A stretch of 64,000 nucleotides of DNA, taken from positions 4,340,001 through 4,404,000 of the forward strand of contig NZ_JACHMM010000001.1 in assembly GCF_014204975.1 (NCBI RefSeq). Reading direction: 5' to 3'. This stretch comes from Jiangella mangrovi (GTDB lineage Bacteria; Actinomycetota; Actinomycetes; Jiangellales; Jiangellaceae). Shown in pieces: positions 46,928-54,138 of this stretch (the stretch's first letter is position 1; each line of letters starts with the position of its first letter). Position numbers and translations under genes: made by a program. The notes beneath the pieces were generated by a model. It was not told the DNA's origin, ran no database searches, and was given only the letters and a program-made list of their open reading frames with translations.

Positions 46928-46989
46928 CATCACGAGGATTACCCGAGCCTCAACACGATTACAGGCCTCGTGATGCACAGGTAATCGTG
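46928..46989. repeat. Interleaved inverted repeat element
   Basis: CATCACGAGG (46928-46937) is complementary to CCTCGTGATG (46966-46975) and CACGATTAC (46954-46962) to GTAATCGTG (46981-46989). The two pairs cross each other (A-B-A'-B'), which as RNA would make a pseudoknot. It has a markedly lower GC than its surroundings. Confidence 0.7.
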
Positions 46990-47041
46990 GTGGGCGGCCC
47001 AAGAATCGCCGGTAAATCCCACCACGTGGACACCGACGGTC

Positions 47042-47089
47042 GTCGAGGGAGAGCTACTACCGCTGGAGCGGTAGTAAACCTCCCACGAC
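47042..47089. repeat. Palindromic repeat, CGCT-core family, copy 3
   Basis: Two 23-base arms (47042-47064 and 47067-47089) are complementary apart from four mismatches, around a centre CGCTGGAGCG. The right arm carries the AAAC shoulder of the family; the left arm has drifted. Confidence 0.78.
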
Positions 47090-47093
47090 ACCC

Positions 47094-47141
47094 GTGGGGA
47101 GGGAGTTTCCCCCGCTATAGCGAGGAAAACTCCCTCCCCAC
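47094..47141. repeat. Palindromic repeat, CGCT-core family, copy 4
   Basis: GTGGGGAGGGAGTTT (47094-47108) is perfectly complementary to AAACTCCCTCCCCAC (47127-47141), with the palindromic centre CGCTATAGCG at 47113-47122. The arms closely match those of copy 1 at 3025. Confidence 0.85.
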
Positions 47142-47183
47142 GCCGGGCCGCACCAGGTCCGACCCCGCACCCGTCGCCAGACT

Positions 47184-47319
47184 CCCCCCGTCCCCCTGAT
47201 AGCTGCCCGTTCTTAGACCGCGGGGACCCGGGTCAAGCGGTCTCCCCCGCGCGAAGCGCCGTCGGTCCGCTTGAGGCGGGTCCCCGCGGCTAAGACAATG
47301 GGCAGCAGGGGGACGGGGG
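47184..47319 (+). repeat. 136-base structured palindrome, copy A' (opposite orientation)
   Basis: Same length, ends (CCCCGTCCCCCTGATAG and CAGGGGGACGGGG) and centre (CGCGCGAAGCGCCGTC) as copy A read in reverse. Stem positions differ between copies but remain paired, for example GCTGCC/GGCAGC here against GGTGCC/GGCACC in A, and GGGGACCC/GGGTCCCC here against the GTGTGCG/CGCAC-type arm in A. Confidence 0.8.
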
Positions 47320-47352
47320 AACCCCACCCAACCCCACGACCCCCACCGACGC

Positions 47353-48228
47353 TCAGGCCAGCGCCACGACCAGGACCTCGAAGGGCACCGAGGCCAGCGC
47401 GGCCAGGCCGGCCAGCCCGAGCACCATGGGCCAGCGACCGGGTACGCGCGGCTCGGCGGCGCGGTCGAGCAGCCGCTGCACCCGCACCGCGACGTCGGTG
47501 CCGGTCACCCCTAACCCGGTCGACGGCGCTGCCGTTCCCGCGAGCTTGACCAGGGCTGTCGCCGTCGTGAACGGCGAGGTGCGACGGGCGGCGGCGTCGT
47601 CGGCGTGCATCTCGGCGAGCATCCGCAGCGACCGGTGGCCGATCCGGGCGGCCGGGACCCACGGCGCCGCCGTCGCGAACGTTCCGGTCACCGTCAGCAG
47701 GCGGTCGTGCCGGGCGCGCAGGTGGGCTCGTTCGTGCTCGAGGACGGCGGCGAGCTCGGGCCGGCTCAGCGCATCGCGGGCCGCTGTCGTCAGCACCACC
47801 GCGCCGTGCCGGCCGGGGACGGCGTAGGCGGCGGGCACACCGGCCTCGACCACGACGACGCCGGTGTGCGCCGTCGGCCGGGCCACCAGGAACAGGTCGC
47901 GCAGGTGCGTCCGCCGCGCCACCGTCGCCCGGTGCACCGTCGTCGACACAGCAGCCAGCCCGGCCAACACCAGCAGCACCTCGCTGACGGCGATCGCGCC
48001 GTCGAGCACGGGGCCGCCCATGTGCTCCGGGCCGGGACCCTTCGACAGCAGGTGCAGCGCCATGGTGAGCCCGGCGGCCAGCAGCGCGCCCACCGTCGCC
48101 GGGAAGAGCAGCATCCAGGCCGCGATGCCGGCCCGCGGGAACCGGTACGGCCAGCGGGCGGCGGCGAGCGGACGGGGCAGCAGCCACGCCCCGGCAAGTC
48201 CGAGGGCCGCCACCGCGAGCGCCGTCAC
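47353..48228 (-). CDS. BlaR1/M56-family membrane metallopeptidase (short form)
   Basis: A 291-residue protein with four membrane helices and a zinc peptidase motif LEHERAHLRARH (HExxH, about residue 163) in the cytoplasmic domain, with EMHADDAAAR downstream as third ligand region. GTG 48228 overlaps the repressor stop (GTGA). It lacks the C-terminal penicillin-sensor domain of BlaR1, as usual for actinobacterial members. It should cleave the BlaI-type repressor in response to an unknown signal. Confidence 0.88.
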   Translation of the reverse strand: MTALAVAALGLAGAWLLPRPLAAARWPYRFPRAGIAAWMLLFPATVGALLAAGLTMALHLLSKGPGPEHMGGPVLDGAIAVSEVLLVLAGLAAVSTTVHRATVARRTHLRDLFLVARPTAHTGVVVVEAGVPAAYAVPGRHGAVVLTTAARDALSRPELAAVLEHERAHLRARHDRLLTVTGTFATAAPWVPAARIGHRSLRMLAEMHADDAAARRTSPFTTATALVKLAGTAAPSTGLGVTGTDVAVRVQRLLDRAAEPRVPGRWPMVLGLAGLAALASVPFEVLVVALA

Positions 48229-48608
48229 CGCCGCGAGTTCCCGCCGCGTCCCTGGTGCTGCTCGAGCGCCTCGACCAGCCGCCGGACGTCGGCCTCGTCG
48301 AGCCGGTCGGCGAAGCGGATGAGCACGGCCGCCCGGTCGGGGCTGTCCGACAGCGCCGTCTCGACGAGGTCGGCGGCGAACTCCTCGCGCGACGTGCGCG
48401 GGCGGTACACGTGCGCCCGGCCCGCGAGGTCGCGCGCCAGCACGTCCTTGCGGAAGAGGTTGTCCATGACGGTGAGCACCGTAGTGTAGGCGACGGCACG
48501 CGACGAGGCCAGCGCCTCGGCGACCTGCCGGACGGTCAGCGGCGCCGCCGACGTCCACATGACGTCCATGACGGCCGCCTCGAGCGACCCGAGCCGGCTC
48601 CTGGCCAC
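48225..48608 (-). CDS. BlaI/MecI/CopY-family repressor
   Basis: A 127-residue winged-helix repressor. GTG 48608 is preferred to 48614 because GGGAGGT lies six bases from it. Features: RLGSLEAAVMDVMWTSAAPL, TVRQVAEALASSRAVAYTTV (recognition helix) and LTVMDNLFRKDVLARDLAGR, with the protease-sensitive linker near FAADLVETALSDS. It is coupled with the M56 peptidase and divergent from the ABC exporter at 48699; the 90-base gap may hold its operator. Confidence 0.92.
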   Translation of the reverse strand: MARSRLGSLEAAVMDVMWTSAAPLTVRQVAEALASSRAVAYTTVLTVMDNLFRKDVLARDLAGRAHVYRPRTSREEFAADLVETALSDSPDRAAVLIRFADRLDEADVRRLVEALEQHQGRGGNSRR

Positions 48609-48698
48609 CAGCACACCTCCCGATTCCCAGCAGTGAGCATAAGCGCCCGGGTTTAACCAGATGAGGTCTGTCGGTGCCGCGTGTTAGAACTTCCGACG

Positions 48699-50477
48699 AT
48701 GACACTGGCGCGCACCGAGTTCACCGTCGCCGGCCAGCCGGAGTACGACCGGCGCGGGCCGGTGCGATGGGTCGTGTCCCACCAGCTGCGCAATCCGTGG
48801 CAGCTGGCCGGCTTCCTCGCCGGCTCGGTGGTCATGGTCGTGCTCAACTCCATGATCCCGGGGCTGGTCGGCGACGCCTTCGACACCGTCCTCGACGAGA
48901 CCGCCGACCAGCGCGCCGAGCTCACCACCATCGTCGTGGTCCTGCTGGTCGTCGTCGTCGCGCGGACGGTGATCGACTTCGTCGCCCGACTGTGCACCGA
49001 GGTGCTGGCCAAACGCATCGAGCGCGACGCCCGCGAAGAGCTGTACGTCAGCCTCCTCGGCAAGAGCCAGACGTTCCACAACCGCCAGCGCGTCGGCGAC
49101 CTCATGGCCCGCGGCGCCAACGACGTCCGCCAGCTCGGCACCATGTTCAGCCCGGGCATCGACCTGCTGGTCGACTCCCTGACGCAGGGCATCGTGCCCA
49201 TCGTCTTCATCGCGTTCCTCGACCCGCGGCTGCTGGTCGCGCCGCTGATCTTCGCCGTCGCGTTCGTCTGGTCCATCCGCCGGTTCATGCGCCGGCTGTC
49301 GCCGGTGTCGGCGAGCCTGCGCGAGAACTACGGCACGCTCAACGCCGGGCTGAACGAGACCATCCGCGGCATCGAAGTGGTCAAGGCCACCGGCCAGGAG
49401 GAGCAAGAGCTCGCCAAGTTCGGCCGCAACGCCCGCCGCTACCGCGACGCCTACGTCGAGCAGGGCTTCATCCAGGCCCGCTACCTGCCCACGCTGCTGC
49501 TGGCCGTCGCGACGGCGGGCGGGCTGCTGCACGGGCTCTGGCTGCTCGACGCGGGCGAGCTGAGCGTCGGCGGGCTCATCACCTACATCGGGCTGCTCGG
49601 CCTGCTCGGCTTCCCGGCGTTCATCTCGATCTTCTCGTTCTCGCTGGTCCAGAACGGCATCGCCAGCGCCAACCGGCTGCTGGCGCTCATGCGCGAGGAG
49701 ACCGAGCTCGACCACAACGAGGCCGGCCACACCGCTCCCATGCGCGGCACCGTCGAGTTCCAGGACGTCACGTTCGGCTACGGCGACCAGCCCGTCCTCG
49801 AGCACCTGTCGTTCCGCATCGAGCCCGGCCAGACGGTCGCCGTCGTCGGCGAGACCGGAGCCGGCAAGACCACGCTCACCAAGCTGGTCAACCGCATCTA
49901 CGACGTCGGCTCCGGGCGCATCCTGGTCGACGGCGTCGACGTGCGCGAGTGGAACCTCGACTCCCTGCGCTCGCAGATCTCCACCATCGAGCAGGACATC
50001 GTGCTGTTCAGCCGCTCGGTGCACGAGAACATCGCGTTCAGCCTCGGCCAGCAGGCCTCCCGCGACGACGTCGTCCGCGCCGCGAAGGACGCCCAGGCGC
50101 ACGAGTTCGTCACGGCGCTCGACGACGGCTACGACACCGTCATCGGCGAGCGCGGCGTCACCCTGTCCGGCGGGCAGCGGCAGCGGCTGGCCATCGCCCG
50201 GGCGCTGCTCACCGACCCCGCCATCCTCGTGCTCGACGACTCCACCAGCGCCATCGACAGCGCGACCGAGGACGAGATCCAGCGGGCCATCCAGCGCGTC
50301 CTCGAGGGCCGCACCACGCTGCTCATCACGCACCGGCTGTCGCAGATCCGCTGGGCCGACAAGGTCCTGCTGCTGCAGCGCGGCCGGCTGGTCGACGAGG
50401 GCACGCACGACGAGCTGCTCGCCCGCTGCGCGCTCTATCGGCGCATCTTCGCCCACTACGACGAGGTGAGCGGCTGA
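48699..50477 (+). CDS. ABC exporter half-transporter, first of heterodimer
   Basis: A 592-residue half-transporter (six helices then ATPase). ATG 48699 has no SD, but a TTAGAAC element lies close upstream; the transcript may be leaderless. ATPase motifs: GETGAGKTTLTKL (Walker A), LSGGQRQRLAIARALL, ILVLDDSTSAIDSATEDEIQ (Walker B with Asp-Asp rather than Asp-Glu) and ITHRLSQIRWAD. The missing Glu makes this ATP site degenerate, while the partner has a normal one. Divergent from the BlaI/M56 pair. Confidence 0.9.
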   Translation: MTLARTEFTVAGQPEYDRRGPVRWVVSHQLRNPWQLAGFLAGSVVMVVLNSMIPGLVGDAFDTVLDETADQRAELTTIVVVLLVVVVARTVIDFVARLCTEVLAKRIERDAREELYVSLLGKSQTFHNRQRVGDLMARGANDVRQLGTMFSPGIDLLVDSLTQGIVPIVFIAFLDPRLLVAPLIFAVAFVWSIRRFMRRLSPVSASLRENYGTLNAGLNETIRGIEVVKATGQEEQELAKFGRNARRYRDAYVEQGFIQARYLPTLLLAVATAGGLLHGLWLLDAGELSVGGLITYIGLLGLLGFPAFISIFSFSLVQNGIASANRLLALMREETELDHNEAGHTAPMRGTVEFQDVTFGYGDQPVLEHLSFRIEPGQTVAVVGETGAGKTTLTKLVNRIYDVGSGRILVDGVDVREWNLDSLRSQISTIEQDIVLFSRSVHENIAFSLGQQASRDDVVRAAKDAQAHEFVTALDDGYDTVIGERGVTLSGGQRQRLAIARALLTDPAILVLDDSTSAIDSATEDEIQRAIQRVLEGRTTLLITHRLSQIRWADKVLLLQRGRLVDEGTHDELLARCALYRRIFAHYDEVSG

Positions 50478-52300
50478 TGGCGTTCCTCATGGCCGGCCTC
50501 GACGCCGAGGCCTACGACCGCACCTACGACGACCGCGAGCTGCTGCGGCGCATCCTGCGCTACTTCCGGCCCAAGGCGCGCGTCATGGGGTTCATCGCGG
50601 TCGCCATCGTCGCCCAGTCGCTCATGCAGGCGGTGTTCCCGCTCGTGGTCAGCGAGGGCCTCGACCGCATCGTCGACGACCGCACGACGGGGCTGGTCGT
50701 CGCGCTGGTGTCGGCGGTGCTGGTCACCGGCGTGCTCGGCTGGGTGTTCAACTTCGTCCAGCGCTGGTACACCGCGACGGTGGTCGGCGACGTCGTGCTC
50801 GGGCTGCGCGAGGACGCCTTCGACGCCGTCCTCGACCGCGACATGTCCTTCTACGACGAGCACTCCTCCGGCAAGGTGGTCAGCCGGGTCACGTCCGACA
50901 CCGAGGACTTCGCCACCGTCGTCACGCTGACGCTCAACCTCGTCAGCCAGGTGCTGCTGGTCGGGCTCATCACCGCGCTGCTGTTCACCCGCAACCTCGG
51001 GCTGGCGCTGCTGGTCATGGCCGTGGTGCCGATCATCGTGGCCATGGCGCTGGCGTTCCGGCGCATCGCGCGCGAGACCACCCGGCAGCAGCAGCGCTCG
51101 CTCGCGAAGGTCAACGCGACGCTGCAAGAGACCATGGGCGGCATCTCCGTGGCGAAGAACTTCCGCCAGGAGCAGACCATCTACGACGAGTTCCGCCCCA
51201 TCAACGGGCAGAACTACCGGGTCACGCTCAAGCAGGGCTTCGTGTTCGGGACGATCTTCCCTGCGCTGTTCGCGGTCGCCGGGCTGGCCACCGTCATGCT
51301 CGTGCAGGTCGGTGGCGGGCGGGTGCTCGACGGCGACATCTCGGCCGGCGACTGGTACCTGTTCCTGCAGAGCGTCGGGCTGTTCTGGATGCCGCTGACG
51401 TCCATCGCCTCGTTCTGGTCGCAGTTCCAGCAGGGCCTGTCGGCATCCGAGCGGGTGTTCGCGCTCATCGACGCCGAGCCGCTGGTCGTGCAGCGCGACC
51501 CGCGGCCGGTCGGGCGGCTGGCCGGGCGCATCGAGTTCCGCTCGGTCACGTTCGGCTACACGCCGCAGCATCCGGTGCTCGACGGGTTCGACCTCACCAT
51601 CGAGGCCGGCGAGACCGTCGCGCTGGTCGGGCACACCGGCGCCGGCAAGTCGACCATCGGGCGGCTGCTGGTGCGCTTCTACGAGTTCCAGGGCGGCCAG
51701 ATCCTCATCGACGGCACCGACATCCGCACCGTCGAGCTCACCGGCTACCGCCACCAGCTCGGCGTGGTGCCGCAGTCGCCGTTCCTGTTCTCCGGGACGG
51801 TCGCCGACAACATCCGCTACCCGCGGCCGGACGCCTCGGACGACGACGTGCGCGCGGTCGCCGAGTCGGTGGCCGGCGGCGACTGGCTCGACGCCCTGCC
51901 CGACGGCCTGGCGACCGAGGTCGGCGAGCACGGCTCCGCGCTGTCCATGGGCCAGCGGCAGCTGGTGGCGCTGGCCCGGCTGCTGCTGCAGGACCCGTCC
52001 ATCGTCATCCTCGACGAGGCCACCGCCAGCGTCGACCCGCTCACCGAGGCGCAGATCTCCGAGGGCCTCGACGTCGCGCTGGCCGGGCGCACGTCCATCG
52101 TCATCGCGCACCGGCTGTCGACCATCGAGCACGCCGACCGCATCATCGTCATGCGCGACGGCGGCATCGTCGAAGAGGGCACGCACGACTCATTGCTGCG
52201 GGCCGGCGGCGCCTACTGCGACGTGTACAACACCTACTTCCGGCACCAGTCCCCCGACTATCGCCCCGGCACCGGCTTCGTCGGCGTCGAGGTCAGCTGA
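50477..52300 (+). CDS. ABC exporter half-transporter, second of heterodimer
   Basis: A 607-residue half-transporter beginning TGATG-coupled to the first. Motifs: GHTGAGKSTIGRLL (Walker A), LSMGQRQLVALARLLLQ (signature with Met in place of the second Gly), VILDEATASVDPLTEAQI (Walker B with catalytic Glu) and IAHRLSTIEHAD. The pair would form one consensus and one degenerate ATP site, typical of asymmetric multidrug or lipid exporters such as BmrCD/TmrAB. The substrate is unknown. Confidence 0.92.
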   Translation: MAFLMAGLDAEAYDRTYDDRELLRRILRYFRPKARVMGFIAVAIVAQSLMQAVFPLVVSEGLDRIVDDRTTGLVVALVSAVLVTGVLGWVFNFVQRWYTATVVGDVVLGLREDAFDAVLDRDMSFYDEHSSGKVVSRVTSDTEDFATVVTLTLNLVSQVLLVGLITALLFTRNLGLALLVMAVVPIIVAMALAFRRIARETTRQQQRSLAKVNATLQETMGGISVAKNFRQEQTIYDEFRPINGQNYRVTLKQGFVFGTIFPALFAVAGLATVMLVQVGGGRVLDGDISAGDWYLFLQSVGLFWMPLTSIASFWSQFQQGLSASERVFALIDAEPLVVQRDPRPVGRLAGRIEFRSVTFGYTPQHPVLDGFDLTIEAGETVALVGHTGAGKSTIGRLLVRFYEFQGGQILIDGTDIRTVELTGYRHQLGVVPQSPFLFSGTVADNIRYPRPDASDDDVRAVAESVAGGDWLDALPDGLATEVGEHGSALSMGQRQLVALARLLLQDPSIVILDEATASVDPLTEAQISEGLDVALAGRTSIVIAHRLSTIEHADRIIVMRDGGIVEEGTHDSLLRAGGAYCDVYNTYFRHQSPDYRPGTGFVGVEVS

Positions 52301-52382
52301 CGCTTCCTCCCGTCGCACCGCCCGCCGCGACGTTGATGCGCGGCCGGGTGCGGATGGCGCCCTGATGCCTGGAAACCGGCGG

Positions 52383-52444
52383 ACGCTCGGGAAACCGGCG
52401 CTTGGAAGCGGAATCCGGGCCGCAAGCGCCGGATTCCCGAGCGT
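52383..52444. repeat. Palindrome between convergent genes
   Basis: A 22-base arm at 52383-52404 is complementary to 52423-52444 with one mismatch. The words GGAAACCGGCG also occur twice in a row (52373, 52390). It lies between the exporter operon and the convergent kinase-like gene and differs in core from the CGCT family. Confidence 0.75.
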
Positions 52445-52581
52445 GAGCCGGATTGCGAGGCGTCGCCACCACCGTCAGTGGCCGACGCAACCGCCACCGG
52501 CCAGCGCATCCCAAGACACGGCGGGCCTGGGGCCTGATCCTTCGACCATGGGGCTCGACGTCGGGGACGAAGCCTCGGCCG

Positions 52582-53238
52582 TCAGCTGACCACGAGCGCG
52601 GGGTGCCGCGGGTCGTCGGCGCGGACGACCAGGTCGGCGACGGTCTCCGGGTCGACCTCGGCGGCGTAGCGCTCGTAAGCCGGCAGCGTCCAGGCGTCCT
52701 CCGGCGGGGTGCGCCGGCGCAGCGTGTCCGGGCGCAGTGCGAGGTGCACCGTCAGGTCGAGGTCCAGCCACGCGCCCAGCGTCAGAGACCCGTCCAGCAC
52801 CACGACCAGCCCGGGCGGCGCGTCGGCGTAGGGCGCGCGGGTCGAGCGGTCGGTCACCGGGTCCCGCAGCGTCGGCAGGTAGCGGCCGGTCCCGCCCGGC
52901 CCGACGGCCGTCAGCACCTCGCGGTTCAGCGCCTCGGCGTCGATCCAGGCGTCCAGCAGCGAGTCCGGGTCCTGCGGGCCCTGCTCCAGCCGGAGTGACC
53001 GCGGCCGCAGGAAATCGGCGACGCGGATCCGGGCGACCGGCCGGCCCGCCGTCCGCAGCGGCTCGACCAGCGCGTCGGCCAGCCGGTCCGGCCGGGTCGC
53101 GGGGTGGCCGTCGATCATGAGCCGGACGGCGCCACCGCGGCCGCCGTCGCCGCTCCCGTCGCCGCCCGAACCGCGCGTCAGGGCGAGATCGACGATGCGG
53201 TCCACCAGCACGTTCTCGGTCACCGGTTGCACCCGCAT
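52582..53238 (-). CDS. Uridine kinase-like protein with a degenerate P-loop
   Basis: A 218-residue protein resembling actinobacterial uridine/nucleoside kinase family members: AVRLMIDGHPATRPDRLADA at the position of the P-loop, RIRVADFLRPRSLRLEQG, PGLVVVLDGSLTLGAWLDLD and VHLALRPDTLRRRTPPE with YAAEVDPETVADLVVRADD. The Walker A Gly-Lys-Thr is absent (HPATRPDR), so ATP binding in the usual way is doubtful. It may be a sensor or an inactive paralogue. Converges with the exporter operon across the 52383 palindrome. Confidence 0.72.
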   Translation of the reverse strand: MRVQPVTENVLVDRIVDLALTRGSGGDGSGDGGRGGAVRLMIDGHPATRPDRLADALVEPLRTAGRPVARIRVADFLRPRSLRLEQGPQDPDSLLDAWIDAEALNREVLTAVGPGGTGRYLPTLRDPVTDRSTRAPYADAPPGLVVVLDGSLTLGAWLDLDLTVHLALRPDTLRRRTPPEDAWTLPAYERYAAEVDPETVADLVVRADDPRHPALVVS

Positions 53239-53307
53239 CCGGCCATGCTGTCACTGTCGTCTTCGTGCCCTACTGTGACCTCACACTTCGCGCAGCAGGA
53301 GGGTCTC

Positions 53308-54138
53308 ATGCGGGTCGGCGGGTCCACCATCGTCCTCACGGGTGCGACGTCCGGCATCGGCCGGGCGACGGCGCAGTCCATCGCGGCCGCCGGGCCGGGG
53401 CGGCTGGTCGTGCACGGGCCGCAGGACGAGGCCGAGGTCGCCGAGCTGATCGGCGGGCTGTCGGCGCACGCCGACGTCGTCTACCTACGGGCCGACTACG
53501 GCGACCTCGCCGACGTCGCGCGGCTGGCCGCCGACGTCCGCGCCGCCTGTCCCGGCGGCATCGACGTGCTGGTCAACAACGCGGCCCGGCCCGGTGCGCC
53601 GTCACGGACGCTCACCGGCGACGGCCACGAGGCGACCTTCCAGGTCAACTACCTGGCCCCGGTGCTGCTGACGACGCTGCTGCTCGACACCGTCGGCGCC
53701 GGCAGGCCGGGACGCCTCGTCAACGTCGCGTCGGCCACCCACTACTCGGCGAGCCTGCGCCTCGACGACCTCACCTGGTCCGGCAACGGCTACTCCCCCG
53801 CGGCGGCGTACGCGCGGTCGAAGCTGGCCGTGGTCACGTGGTCCTGCCGGCTCGCCACCCGCCGCCCGCGCGAGACCCTCGACGTGGTCAGCATCCACCC
53901 GGGCGTCATCGCGACCGGCCTGCTGCACGCCATGTTCTCCGCCGGCGGCGACTCCCCCGAGTACGCCGCCGCCAACCTGCTCGACGTCGTCCGGCGCGAC
54001 CACGACAACGGCACCTACTACGACGAGCGCCGTCCGGCCACGCCGAGCCCCGTCGCCCTCGACGCCGTCGCCCAGGAGCTGCTCGACGAGCTCACCCGGC
54101 GGGCGCTGGCACCCGTTCTGCCCGCCGCGACCGCCTGA
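53308..54138 (+). CDS. Short-chain dehydrogenase/reductase
   Basis: A 276-residue SDR. ATG 53308 has GGAGG five bases upstream. TGATSGIGRAT is the cofactor loop, LVNNAARPG the NNAG motif, VNVASATHYSASL holds the catalytic Ser, and YSPAAAYARSKLAVVTW gives Tyr and Lys. The length and motif order resemble retinol-dehydrogenase-like classical SDRs acting on lipids or alcohols. Its 3' end overlaps the convergent glycosyltransferase gene by 47 bases. Confidence 0.9.
   Translation: MRVGGSTIVLTGATSGIGRATAQSIAAAGPGRLVVHGPQDEAEVAELIGGLSAHADVVYLRADYGDLADVARLAADVRAACPGGIDVLVNNAARPGAPSRTLTGDGHEATFQVNYLAPVLLTTLLLDTVGAGRPGRLVNVASATHYSASLRLDDLTWSGNGYSPAAAYARSKLAVVTWSCRLATRRPRETLDVVSIHPGVIATGLLHAMFSAGGDSPEYAAANLLDVVRRDHDNGTYYDERRPATPSPVALDAVAQELLDELTRRALAPVLPAATA

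Noticed and set aside
46717-47319. Insertion sequence with the 136-base elements as terminal repeats
   Set aside because: They are in the right orientation, but no transposase frame lies between them; only other palindromes do.
48674-50476. Upstream extension of the second ABC exporter frame to 48674
   Set aside because: It reads antibiotic-like Arg-rich text across the first exporter gene; the ATG at 50477 with TGATG coupling is the real start.
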